This document shows, one piece after another, positions 22,065 to 34,000 of a stretch of DNA of 64,000 bases. Source of the stretch: Volvox africanus. Taxonomy: Eukaryota > Chlorophyta > Chlorophyceae > Chlamydomonadales > Volvocaceae. The stretch lies in contig BSDZ01000026.1 in assembly GCA_030268105.1 (NCBI GenBank), positions 1,182,001 to 1,246,000 on the forward strand, written 5' to 3'. The notes under the pieces were generated by a model. The model searched no databases. It was given only the letters and a program-made list of their open reading frames with translations, and was not told where the DNA came from. Within the stretch, counting starts at the first letter, position 1. Each line of letters starts with the position of its first letter. A program made the position numbers and the translations under genes.

Positions 22065-25000
22065 TCAGTGTTTGCCGTTTCCAGTGAAGGCGAAGCGACG
22101 GACTCCAGAGGGCCCGCTGCCGAGAGTGTGCGACTCGGGAATTCCCGTGTCTTGCGCACTCACCACTACACGGGCTACCAAGGAATGCAAAGCCGATGTC
22201 CAGGAGGCCGCCGCAGCAGCAGAGGCCATGGTCGTGCTGGATGGTGTGACGCCTTGCTCCTGTTGCTGCGTCTGCGTCTGCTGTTGCTGTTTTAAATAAG
22301 ATGGCCGCGATGGTGGGGATGAATACCTGCCAGAGCGAAGCACTCCGCTGCCGCCGCTACCACCAGCACGGCTAACCGGGCGACTTAATGTCACGGCGGA
22401 GGAGGCACCGGGACTGGTGCCAGCAATGCCAGATTCAGTGGCGGCGTCTCCCTGGGCGCGGGGCAAGCCGCCAGTGTCCAATCGACCTGCCCAACATGAC
22501 GCCACCGGTCCTGTCCCCGCCGTGACAGCATCCGCCGCCGCCGCTGTCATCGTGACGTCTTCCGCAGCGTAAGCAGCTTCGGCACTTGACATCCCTGACA
22601 TCCCCGACATTGCCGATGCCTTTGCTGCCGCAGCCGCAGCCGCAGCCACGGTGGCGGAGTCGAAGATACCTTTCTTTTGTAGTGCGGCAGCGACGGCGTG
22701 ACTCACTTGGACCCGGGAGACAGGCGAGCTCAGCGCCAGGGCTGCGGCGCTGGAGGCCACTGGGCCATCGTACCGGGGTGCTCCCGTTACACCATTAACC
22801 TGTAACGTAAGATGCAACAGCCGAGGCAGAAGTTATGGTGGGACTATAGCCCCCAGAGGTACTGGGTTCAAATCCCCCTCGCACGAGTCCCAAAGCAATC
22901 CGAGAGGATGGATGGAGTCATGAGGTAACCCCCGGCAAGTCGATGGATGAGTCATGTAGGACATTTCTTCAGAGACTTGTGAGCCGACCGTCGGGAGCAA
23001 AGAGAGCCTTGATTGGGGTGAATGGATGGCTGAGGGCGTCCCTCTAGAAGTGAACAACAGGGCTAATAGTCCGCCAAGGGCTAGGTTAGGTTAGTGGGGG
23101 CTGCTGGTGAGGGATTGCAACCATCACCACCACCCGCCGGTAACGCTTGCACACACAAAAAGGCGCATCACCACGTAGATACAACCCTATGTGCAAGTAA
23201 ATACCATAAGCGTCATGGGAAAACTAGGTGTCTGTGTATTCATGTATTCACGGCAGCGGCAAAGCGATTGTATACTGCAATAAAAAATCTAATACGAGTT
23301 TTGGGCCCCGTCTTCGCATCCCTGGTTGAAATGTCACCTTTTTTCTCAGTCGCACATACATTCTCGTGTGCGTCCGCAACACCGCTCACTCAACCTCACC
23401 TCTAAGGATACAGTGCCCACCTCCACGCCTGCACGAAGGCGCGGTCCTCGGCACACCAAGGCCTGCAGCAGCTCCGGCAGCAGTTCTGTGTGCGCAAGGC
23501 CGTCCAACGAAGTTTCCCGGGGACAGCTAGTGCGGCGCAGCTGTGCCATGGGGGGCACCGCTGTGGAGCCTGCGCAGCTGATACCGCAGACAGCCTCTGG
23601 ACGGATGTCGTCACGCCGACCAGCGGTGGTCACAGCGGCAGCGGTTGCCATGGGCTCCGCACCACCAGTCTGGTCGGGAGCTGCTCGTCCTTGCGGCGAT
23701 GAGAATGACACCTCCAAAACAGGTGACTCCGCACTGCTCACAATTGCACCTCTGCCGCCTGCGCTGATGGGCAGGCCCTCAACGGCCTGCTCATCCCCAA
23801 AGCCGTTGTGTGTCATGACTGGTCGGGGCTGTGAGAGGAGCTGGGCAGACGGCCGCCCCTGCAGCTGCGGCGGCTGGGGCAGCAGCGGGCGCCTTCCCTG
23901 ACGCCTGCGGCAGCCCATCGCCAGCGCCGCAGCGCCCATCCTTGCAGACGGCCCCGCCGTGATTAGGCTGTCCATTGACTCGACGTTCACGTCCACTGCA
24001 GCAGCAGCTGTCTCCATCCCGCACTCAACCGCCCATGGCGACATGGACGTTTTGGTCATCGGCCGTAATGTCCCCAAGCTCTTCGCCGAGCTGCTCCCAA
24101 TGGCTGCGAACGGCATCCCGATATTGTCCCTCACTGGATCCATGCTTGACCCGCTCCTTCGCTCAACCGCCCGCAGCTTGGAGGGTATGCTGCTGGCCCC
24201 GTCACTGTCAGCAGCAGCAGCAGCAGCAGCAGGGTCAATTACTAATCGCTCGTGCTTAAATATCGGAAATTTTGTAACAATATGCTGTCAAGATGATGCT
24301 CGCTTCACTATCTTTCCGCAAACCGTACATCCATGCAAAGAAATCCCATGCCCAAAAGTCCCTTCAGAGCAACTCTTCCATTATCTTCAAAGAAACCTTT
24401 ATCTCGACATACAAAATATAAGTCCATGAAAAGGCCTTGAGATTAACTCAAGACCCTGGACATAGTCATTATCTCCCCGATCAAATCGAGGATTATATCA
24501 TTTAGGTTGATAAAACCATATGCGGTGAGGTTGCTATACCCCGGAAAGGTTTAACCCGTTGGAGATGGAAGGCAAAGTAAAAATAGTTAAAATGAATATC
24601 GATGAGAATCCGGAAACGCCCTCTAAATTTGGAGAAAACAAACTTTGATCCGATTGCCTTCTGGATCTATGATCAAATGCAGTTTAAGTCCAAAAAAACA
24701 TCCTTTTGTGGTTTTACTTCTGAGAGTACATTCTACAAACGATGAAGAGGTCCATATACTTCCTATAATCGCAAGAGTAAGCAAGCCTTGAGGAGGACTA
24801 GTCATAAGTTCTTTAATTCTCATCAAGTCAATTGATTGTTCTGGCATATTTTCAAGAGCAAGCTGAATCATTTTTTCTCCTAGTTCTGAGGCACCAAAAA
24901 AACCTGAAAAAGCGAGAATAAAAATAAAAAAGGGGAAAATTGGAAGTAATACCATGAATGACATATAACCTGAATGTTCAATCCCATCATGATCAATCAT

Positions 25001-28000
25001 TTTAACTATAGCTTGGTATAAATTAGTAATAACTCTTTTCATTTATAATATCTTTTGTTCGGTCCAATTAGAAAATGTTGACTTAGGTATATATGGTTTA
25101 TTCAAGTTTTTCAATTGCTTATTAAATTAAAGTTAAGTAGCTGTTAGATAAACAGGAAACAAGATAATTTATGGGAATCTATAATAATATATACTAACTA
25201 AAGTTAAAAAATTATAAAATAAATACTATTTTAACAACAGCATTAGTTGGTTAAATAAGAGCTTAGCAAAAAGATAATTTATTAAAACATAATATTTCTT
25301 AACTCTTAAAAAATATTAAATATATTCTTGCAAGTAGATAAACCTTGTGGTAATTCTACTAATTGTTTAAAGATTGTAGATAGTATAAGTATTATTAACT
25401 AATACAATATAGTACTTGACTAAATATACTAGAGACTAATAGAGGTGAAAATGGCTCGTAAAAATGATTACATAGAAGAAATTGATAAATTTATAGGTAA
25501 TAAAATCTATTCTTTAAGACTAGCAAAAGGATTATCTCGTCAGCAATTATCAAAAGTTATTGGCGTAACTCATCAACAGTTACAAAAATATGAGAAAGGG
25601 AATAACAGGATTTCTGTAGGAAGGCCATTTTTGATATCAAAGGCTCTTGACAAAAATATATCATATTTTCATGAAGGACTTGAAACAGGTAATAACGAAA
25701 CAACTGTTACTCAGCACCAACGTATGTGTATCGTTATAAAAATCATTTTTACAAGCAAGTAGCATAAGATATAGCGGCAAAGCCTTATCGGAAGTAAGTC
25801 CTGTTAAACTATCTCATGATAGTGCGAGTAGGTGGTTAAATGTGGATTTCATAACCATATTACCAAGAGAGACCTGGCCATCTGCAGCGATTACGACCTC
25901 GTTACCTTTTTTTATGCAAAGTATAGTAGTTCCTCTTAGTCCCATATTGTTATTTAAATTATCTGACATAAAATTTTCTTTATAAATCTTGTGCAAACTA
26001 TCAATTTAGTAAATAATTATCAAGGATGAATTTTAATACTCTCAGCTTTGCGCCAAAAACAACCTCTGAAACACAGTCTCCATACATGCAGACTTCGATA
26101 AAATAGCAAAAGTTTCCAAATCAAAACATTTTTCAGCCCCAGCGCCGTGTCCGCACGTAAGATTGCAGAAATTCGCTCACAAGCCAGTAGTTTGAGCACG
26201 CGCGAACATTTCGCTTTACGCGTGGCACCGCGTAAATTACACACACACACACACACACACACAGCTTCCGCTGGATGCTGGTGGTGGGTGCTGAACCTGG
26301 GAAAAGCACTGATTTCGGAGAAGTCGGCATGGGAGACCGGATGAGGGTGCCCCGAAATACCGGGGAAGGTAGGGACTGCCAGGTTAGTGGCCACGGGTGA
26401 AGCTGTACTCCCCTATCCCACACACACACGCACACATCATACACACCTCCGACCCCACCCTGAGCGCCAACAACAAAACCATAGGTAGGTCCTTATTGAG
26501 TTTTGTTTTCTTCTTTTTGCCCTGTTGCTGCTCATCAAACGCGGCTCAGATGGATCAGCGCCGCGTGCTTCTTTCCGAGCCGTACCGCTTCCATGCCCTG
26601 TTTTACGTCGCGCACATGTTTGAATCCACGCCAGTATGCTCCGCCGTTTTATTGTTCTTTACTAGTAGATTTGCCTGGTTAAGCCTGAGATTTTCCAATC
26701 GCCATTCGTTTTGCAGCCATTCCAGGCGGACCACTCCGCGCTCTATACATCTATGTTCCAGTCAAGACCAACATTTAATCTCGCATCCTCCGGACATTTT
26801 TTGAGCCTTCCAAAGACGCTGGGTTAAGGGGTTGCTTTTGCTCTAGAACTCTTGTAGCTAAAGTCACCTGATGAGGCCCCGGCAAAGCCGAAACGTGTCG
26901 TGACGTGCCTTGCTCTTTTGCCCCTGGGTTTATCTTAGCTTTAGCTTCTCTTATTTCCTTGCTCGCCTTAGCCTGGTTTTCTTTTTTCCTTTCCTCTGAT
27001 ACTAGTTTCTAGCTTTTTTTTCCGTTCGTTCGTTTCCCTTGATTCACATGTCTTCCATATGTGCTCTCCTACTCGACCACTTAGTTTCCTTGCTCACTCG
27101 TTTTTGCATGACACGGCCCCTCCCCGTTTTCGACATTCTTACTAATCTTACCAATCACCAGCAGCAGCTGCCGTAGCTTGTCCATTCCGTGATGCGGCGG
27201 CAGTTGCGGGAGCGGTGTTGTTTCTTGCAGAAGCCTCGCCAGTCCACTGGTACGTCAAGTCAGGACAATCCGGATGCACCGTCGCCACCGCCACCAGCTC
27301 CTCGTCTGCCGAGGAGGTCGAACTGCGTCGTTCGTTTCGTTGCAGCGGGTGGTGCTGCTGCCCGGCTTCCATTGCCACCACCACCTCCTGCTCTTCTGTC
27401 ACGATGGCTCCCTCATCCAGAACGTCCGGCGCCTCCTGAATTGTACATAAAATATAATGTACATCGCGTGTACACTTATGGTCTAGCCCGCAAAGTCCAA
27501 GTAATTATACGCATAGCATGCGAACGAGGCAAATCGCACACGGCTCGTTGCGCATACTTTACGGCATCTTGTGCAGTACTACTACAAGACGCATACCGCG
27601 TACTGCACAATCTTCAATCCATGTGCTGGAGAACCTTTGCCGTTGGGATGAGCCCTGTGCCCACCAGGGTGGTGGTTGACCGTGATTGGTCGCTTTTGCC
27701 CTGTACTGCCTAAGAACCTTCCCCAAAAGATCAGGACCGGGATCAGATGGGCGATCGGGCGACTGTGCCGCCCCCTGACTCCTGCAGGAACCAACATCCC
27801 TGCTGATCCGCCTGTCTCGGTCAGCATAGTCGCACTGCGTGCAGGCCTCTGGGTGCAGCGGGTTGGGTTGTAGATGTCTGCTGTCGCACGCACATGATCC
27901 ACATTATCCTTTCAGCCCATGCCACAAAAGACACACCTTTCCGCCGTTATCAGGAATAGCATTATTCAAGTGTCCCGTCCGTACCTGTACTTCCTGCTGC

Positions 28001-31000
28001 GAGTCAAGGCTGGCTCGTGCTACCAGCCTGCCAGGCATCAGTTGGCGGCACCTGCTGTATTGGTTCCCACTCCTGCCGTTTTCCCAGTGGGCCCCGGGGG
28101 GCACCTCCGTAAGGCTCCAAAGCAGCCTTGCATCAGTCAGCGCTCTTTGGCCCGGATTCAGCACCTGCGACTGCTGCAGCTGTTGCGATGGCAGTGGCAA
28201 CTGCGTTGACGATGGCTGCAGCTGCATTTGCAAGAGGTGGTGATGCATCCCCAGCACTTGCGGCTGGGAATGAAGCGCCCGCTGTCCTCCTTGGCCTCCA
28301 CCTGACCCTCCTCCCAAACTCCCTCCCTCCGTGCTCAGCTCTGCCACGTGCACCGGCGGCTGGGTGGAGTCAGCTGATCTCCTCATGTCGTCCACGGTAT
28401 CCACTAAACCGCCGGAATACAGCGTCCGTGCGTGAACGTCCCCGATTCCCCATTGCCCGTGCCGTCTGGTCCGCCCGCCTCCGCTGCCGCCAGTGTTCCC
28501 GCCTGTGAAAGCGCCGCGACTGGGACAGCGGCTCATAAGCGCCTGAGGAGGTGGGGGAGGTGCCGGCGCTGCAGTGGTCAGGACAGGCGCAGTTGCTGGA
28601 CCTGGATGCGGTTCCGCCGGCGTGCTTACTTGTCGCAGGCGTGACAAGGGCAGGGTTGTCCAGTGAGCAGCCGCATCTGGTGACTCCAAGCCACGGTGCA
28701 GCTCTACCCACTGGGAGTAGGGTGTTGGTGGCACAGCCGACCGCTGCTGGGGATGGAGGTAGTTGTGAACATTGAAGCCGGCACTGGCGGGCCGCCGGCC
28801 CTTGCATGGTGCCGTGGCCGTAGTACCTGGCCCCGTAACCTGGAGGCCCAGACCGCCAACACTGCCGCTGCCGTTACGTCCGGCGACACCACTAAGGGTT
28901 GAACGCCGCGGCAACTTAGCCAACAGAGGCAGCGACAACAACCCCCCAATGCTGAGGAGCGTCCGACCAGGCGGCTTGCTGCAGCCGCTACTCATGACGC
29001 TGCGCACGTTACAGCTTACAGGCCGTTCAATTGACACACAGCCAGGGCTGCCTCCCGGTCCGCTTCCATGGCAGCTGCTCCCGCCGCCATCCCCATCCCC
29101 CGCAGCCCCCGCACCGCCATTATTGTCTCCCGAGGGCAAGGACGTGACCCTGGTTGTCAGTGCACCGAGTACCCCATCGACGGATTTGGATGGCGTGGTC
29201 GAGGCGGGCAGGCCCAGCACCGCCGCCAAGGCCGGTACTGGCTCAGCCCAGAGTGCCTCCCCAAATTCCGAGTCCAGCAGCGACTGGGGCCATTGCGAGA
29301 GAAGGCAGGCGGCGATGAGATCGCACGACCATGCCACAGCGGCGGTGGCTTCCGGGAAGACGGCTGTGATCAGCAGGTGGCTGTGGGAGTGCTTGCCAGC
29401 GCTACCGCCACCGGCTCCACCACGCACAAAGACTTCAGGCTCAAGACCTACGATTGCGGAACGCCGGGTGGCGAGGAAGCCGCCCCCCGCCCGGGAAAGA
29501 CGGGCTGCCTCTTGCCAAAGGGTGAGAGCGACCTCGTGCCACACATCGCCCAGGACCTGGACGTGGGCTTGTCCTGGGCCCCCGCCTTCGCCTAGGTCGC
29601 CGTTCAGATTGGCAATGGCAGGTGCCGCCGACACTGCAACCACTGCCACGGCTACTTTGCCGACGAGGGCGGCCTGCAGGGGGGCGCGGTCGTAAAAAAG
29701 GAAAGGGCAGAAGAATAGGTTTGTTTGTTTGTACGGCAGGATGAACATAGCTGGCCTCCTATCCCCCCATGTAAGCTGCGTTCTCGTCATCGAGGGTTAG
29801 AGACGGAGACAGAGATGGCCGAGGGTCAAAACCCCTATCCACAATTTGCCAGCACATTCCCCATGGCTTGATGCATCCCTTTGCTTCCGTGAGGCTTGCG
29901 GACATCAAAAGATGCCAATAGATAGCCTAAAAAGTTACTTTGATGCCCGTGAGGGAATATCCTCCACACGCATACGAGCAGCCAAAGTGGAAATTCTGGT
30001 TGTGATGGTGATGGTGGGATGGTGGTAGCGGGCACTCCGTATCCGCGCGCTCTTCCCCAAGACGAAGGGTCACGGTTGGCTGCTGCGTCGTCTTCCCGAC
30101 GCACCTGGATTCCCCCCGACAGAGGCTCCAGCTTCAGCCGTGCTGTCGGCGGCGGCATCAGTGCCCATCGCAGTGCCTGTCGTGGTGTCGCTGCTTGGTA
30201 GATCTCCATGGCGGGCAGCATCTCCTCCAATCGTACACAGCCGCCGTACCAAAACACCGCCATTGTCGAAGAGCCGGGAGCCCCTGCATCATCATGACCA
30301 TCTCCGAGGCCGCCATCCTTGCGTTTATGATGACCACCGCCGCCAATACGATAACACCCAAGTCTGCTCCCCCGGTTCCGCAGCTGCACGCATTGTGGCG
30401 CCTTGCTCAGGAGTGACTTCAGGGACTCCTTGTCGTGCGGCTCCAGGGTGGCAGCAGTGACGAGCGCGTGGCTAGTTTCAGAGAGCAGAACCATGCCGCC
30501 AGCGGCAGCGGCCCCAACGGCACGTGCAATAGCGATCGGCCGACCAGTGTACGTCATCCGCGTCATACGAGCGTTGTACGTCAACTCAAAGGACTGATCG
30601 ACGCCGCTAGCGCAGCCCATTCGTACACGCAAGCCCCGAAACATCAGACGTCCTCGCAGCACCGCGTCAGCTTGGCTGCGCTCTCGCTCATCGGCCACCT
30701 CAACCGTCTCCGACCGGCAACCCACATCAGAATCTGGATCTGGAACTGGCCCCAGGATGGCGTTAGGATCCAGATCTAAGTCCAAGCTACTTCGCGCGGC
30801 ACACATAGTGCCGCGGCTGCTGCAGTGTCCAGCGCTCCTAATGAGGGCCTGATCAGGCAATGTTGTCACGGTTGTGGCCATGAGGTCCGGAGACGTGGAC
30901 AGATGCTGAAAGTTCATAGTGGAATCCGTGGTAGCGCCATGCGCCCTCCCAGCGTCAGCGGAAGCCTCCAATCGTTCACTAGCGACGACCTCGGCCACAG

Positions 31001-34000
31001 TGATGGAGTAATGGCTTGCGCTGCAAACCGAAGCCTCCACCGTTGTCGGCGCCGCAGCGGTGGTGGCGCCAATTGTTGCTATGCCTCCTGCGCCTCCAGC
31101 GGCACTCAGTGCGAAACGAATCGGTGAGCCGAGCTGCTGATTCATTAGCTCCCAAATGGAGCGAGGCTCCAGCCTGTGGGAGGTACAGAAGCCATAGGGA
31201 TGTGGGCACACTTGCAAAGAGGCCAAGAAACGCAAAGAAGCTGTTAACACCAAAAGACGGAGGAAAGGAAGGGAGCTAATGAATAACGCGGATGGATGTG
31301 TGAATGATTGTGTGAGGGCTGGGACAGTCACGGGCTGCGGGTCGGTCACTTAGTCGGTCAAACATTGAGAACCGTGAGATTGTGACCGCGCCCGCTACAC
31401 CTTCCTCTGGGTATGTGGCCCTACGTCCTAAAACTTAGCGGCAGCCAAGAAGGTCGGCACACGCGTGAGACTCATCATCATTCCCTTTCTGCAATATTCC
31501 GTTCTCAGTTGCCCCCTCAGGTAATCGCGACATAAGCCCCATAATCTACCGCCACACAACGGGGCTGACGTCGACGCTTGCCTGCTGAACACCAGAGATT
31601 GAACGCTTTTGACAGCGGTGCCAGTGTCGGGATCGGTGCCACTGCCGATGCCTGTGCCGCCACTGTGGCCGCTGATGCCGGTCGCAATGCCATATCTGTC
31701 CATAGCAACTTTCCCGCCACCACCTGTGCCAAACGCTGCCAGGGACCTGAGCAAGTCCTCAACGACAGCTATAGCTGGCCCCTGGGCCACCTGCCGTGAG
31801 GGCGCTGAGGTTGCTGAACGTACGGATAGGAGTTTATGTCTGCGTGAGGACACGCCGGTTGCGGATGAATGGTCAATGCGGGACTGCTGCTGCACGTGGC
31901 TTGACGTCGACATCCGTGCCATCGCCGTCTTCGAACCAGCCGCCACCGGCAAAGCTTTTGGCAGCGACGGCACGGGTGCAGGAACAGCAGCGGCATTGGC
32001 AGGTGCTGCCACCAGAGCCACCGTTGCTGATTCTAAGCTCTGAAACCCGGGCGCGACCACGCAAGGCTCCGATGCCGGCCGTGACTTGGTCCGTTTTGTG
32101 CCCGAGCCGGCGGCGGCAAGGGCGGTGGCGGTGGCGGTTGCGGCGGCGGCAGTGGTGATCCCTGTGGTGGTGGAGGATGCTGCCGCCAGCACGCCGCGGC
32201 GGCCCTGGTGCTGCACCATGAAGCTTCGTGGCAGGAGGTTCCAGAAGGACATGCTGCTTTTGTTGCTTATGGAGCCTATCCTCGCCATCTGCGGCCGTGT
32301 AACGTTCGCGGGTTCGCGTCCAATGGCGATAGGCACTGAAGTGCCGAGGCCATAGCCGCCGCCATAGCCGCCGCCGGCGCCCTCCTCGACCAAGTCCGTT
32401 TCCGAGACGCCCGCGTCGGAGTCACAACTGTTTCCCTGGGGCTCTGATGCCGCGCCGGTAGTGGCGTGACAGACAGAGGTGAAGGTGCCAACGGGGCTCC
32501 CAACAGCACTGGAGTCTGTCCTAACCCTGCCACCGCCGCCACCATCGTTACCGCCACCATTGCCACCGCCGCCACCATCGTTACCGCCACCATTGCCACC
32601 GCCGCCACCATCGTTACCGCCACCATTGCCACCGCCGCCACCATCATTACCGCCACCATTGCCACCGCCGCCGCCATCGTTACCGCCACCATTGCCACCG
32701 CCGCCGCCACCGTCAACACCTTCTCCTTGCGGCAGAGCATGTTCCAGCCCCCAGATGTGGTCGTGGAGTGAGGATGGTACGACGGTCGAAGACGCTATCT
32801 CTAGTCCTGTTGCGGCCTTAGTCTTTTGGGACTTGGTGGCGAAGCGATGCAGCAGCTGCATGGCTTTTGTTCCACGGGAATCCTCCCTGGATGCCGGTCG
32901 TGACTCTGCCACTGCTATGTTGGCAGGGTCCTCGACCCACACAGGCTGGCACGATTCCTCCTGCGCCCAACACCCATTTGCAAATGTGGGTACGGCAGCG
33001 ATTTCAAAGACTAACCACGGGAGAAACAGGAACAGGATCCACAGCCCCAGTATCACGTAATTATGCATCCCCCACCATGACATGTCCGTAAGTCGATCTT
33101 TTGAGAAGTGAGTTTGCCACAGATTGGCTTGTAAAGTAGGTGCAACACTGCTAAACTATTTTTCGGCTTTACCTTCAGAAGGCTCCGGATCACAGTTACT
33201 TATGCGAACTCCGCAAAAAATGTTGACATTTAAAAACTAACGCACAGACACATACGAGTCTTTCCTCTGTTGATAATCTCCCCGAAAGATTAGCCCTAGA
33301 GACTCTGAGACCCAGCCCCTGGCTCGCTATTGTCCCCAGTGGCAACACTGAGTGGCTTTTACGTGTGTGAAAGTTTTGTTAGGTTATGCACTATAAACGC
33401 AGCATAAAGACTATAACCCTAATTAGTGGCTAAAGGAACTGGCTAATAATTGCGGACATCAACATGCTGTTGGGGAGACGCTGATGGTTCCTTCATCCCG
33501 CGTACGACCTGACTGGGGATATGATGAGGCCACGCAAGGTGTTGTACCTCCAGAAGTCCCAGCCATCCTTTTGGGCCGGACGCCAATGCTGCCAAGACCC
33601 GTTTCCCACACTCCTGCAGCTTAAACATGACCTGCTGGGTGACATGATCCCTTTACGCCCGCCCCTGGCCACGTTGCCCAGACGTACCTGCAGCAGTCTT
33701 TCAGGCCATGCCGCGTGCAGCAGTTCGTCCTGGGCGCTGAGGCAGAAAAGAAGTGCGGACTGTGCCGTGGAAAAGGCCAGGATGAAGCTGTCGCCCTCCT
33801 GCGCTCACGACAGGAGAGAGTAGCAAAATAGATATGATAATTCCATGTATGTATGTAGATATGTATGTATGGAAAGAGGACGGCCCGCTGCGTATTAACA
33901 GGATTCCAGAACCGATAGCAAACATTAAGCTTGGCTAACTCAATCAGATCCATTTAAGCCTATAATATACGTGTGTGACGGCGGGGCTCTGGCTAATGCA

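Larger units (their letters stand above)
24250..26030. mobile_element. Rickettsiales-like bacterial DNA island inside a host intron
   Basis: About 1.8 kb of A/T-dominated DNA lies within cyclase intron 24242-27158. It carries broken bacterial genes on both strands: trxA piece (+), transposase piece (-), brkB/yihY piece (-), XRE regulator (+), transposase piece (+) and hslV start (-). Base composition, codon choice (AAA, ATA, TTA, AAT) and long A/T-rich spacers are unlike the host sequence on either side. Protein wording (for example [10 protein letters not shown] in the regulator) is that of Rickettsiales homologues. The right edge is near 26030; the left edge is between the host acceptor at 24242 and about 24550. 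Either an intracellular bacterium's DNA was transferred to the nucleus, or this is an assembly chimera; matching phases of the flanking exons fit an intron insertion. Confidence 0.8.

Noticed and set aside
22850..22915. tRNA gene
   Set aside because: A B-box and possible acceptor-like pairing exist but D and anticodon arms cannot be folded.
24623..25042. One continuous 139-codon bacterial membrane protein
   Set aside because: Only the first ~106 codons match YihY/BrkB; the remainder matches a transposase and then antisense of the trxA piece, so it is a chimeric frame.
31428..33083. Minus-strand frame with a strongly hydrophobic start ([15 protein letters not shown]) as a separate membrane protein
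   Set aside because: The hydrophobic part lies before a good acceptor (exon start 32960, phase 0) that continues the cyclase model, so it is intronic.
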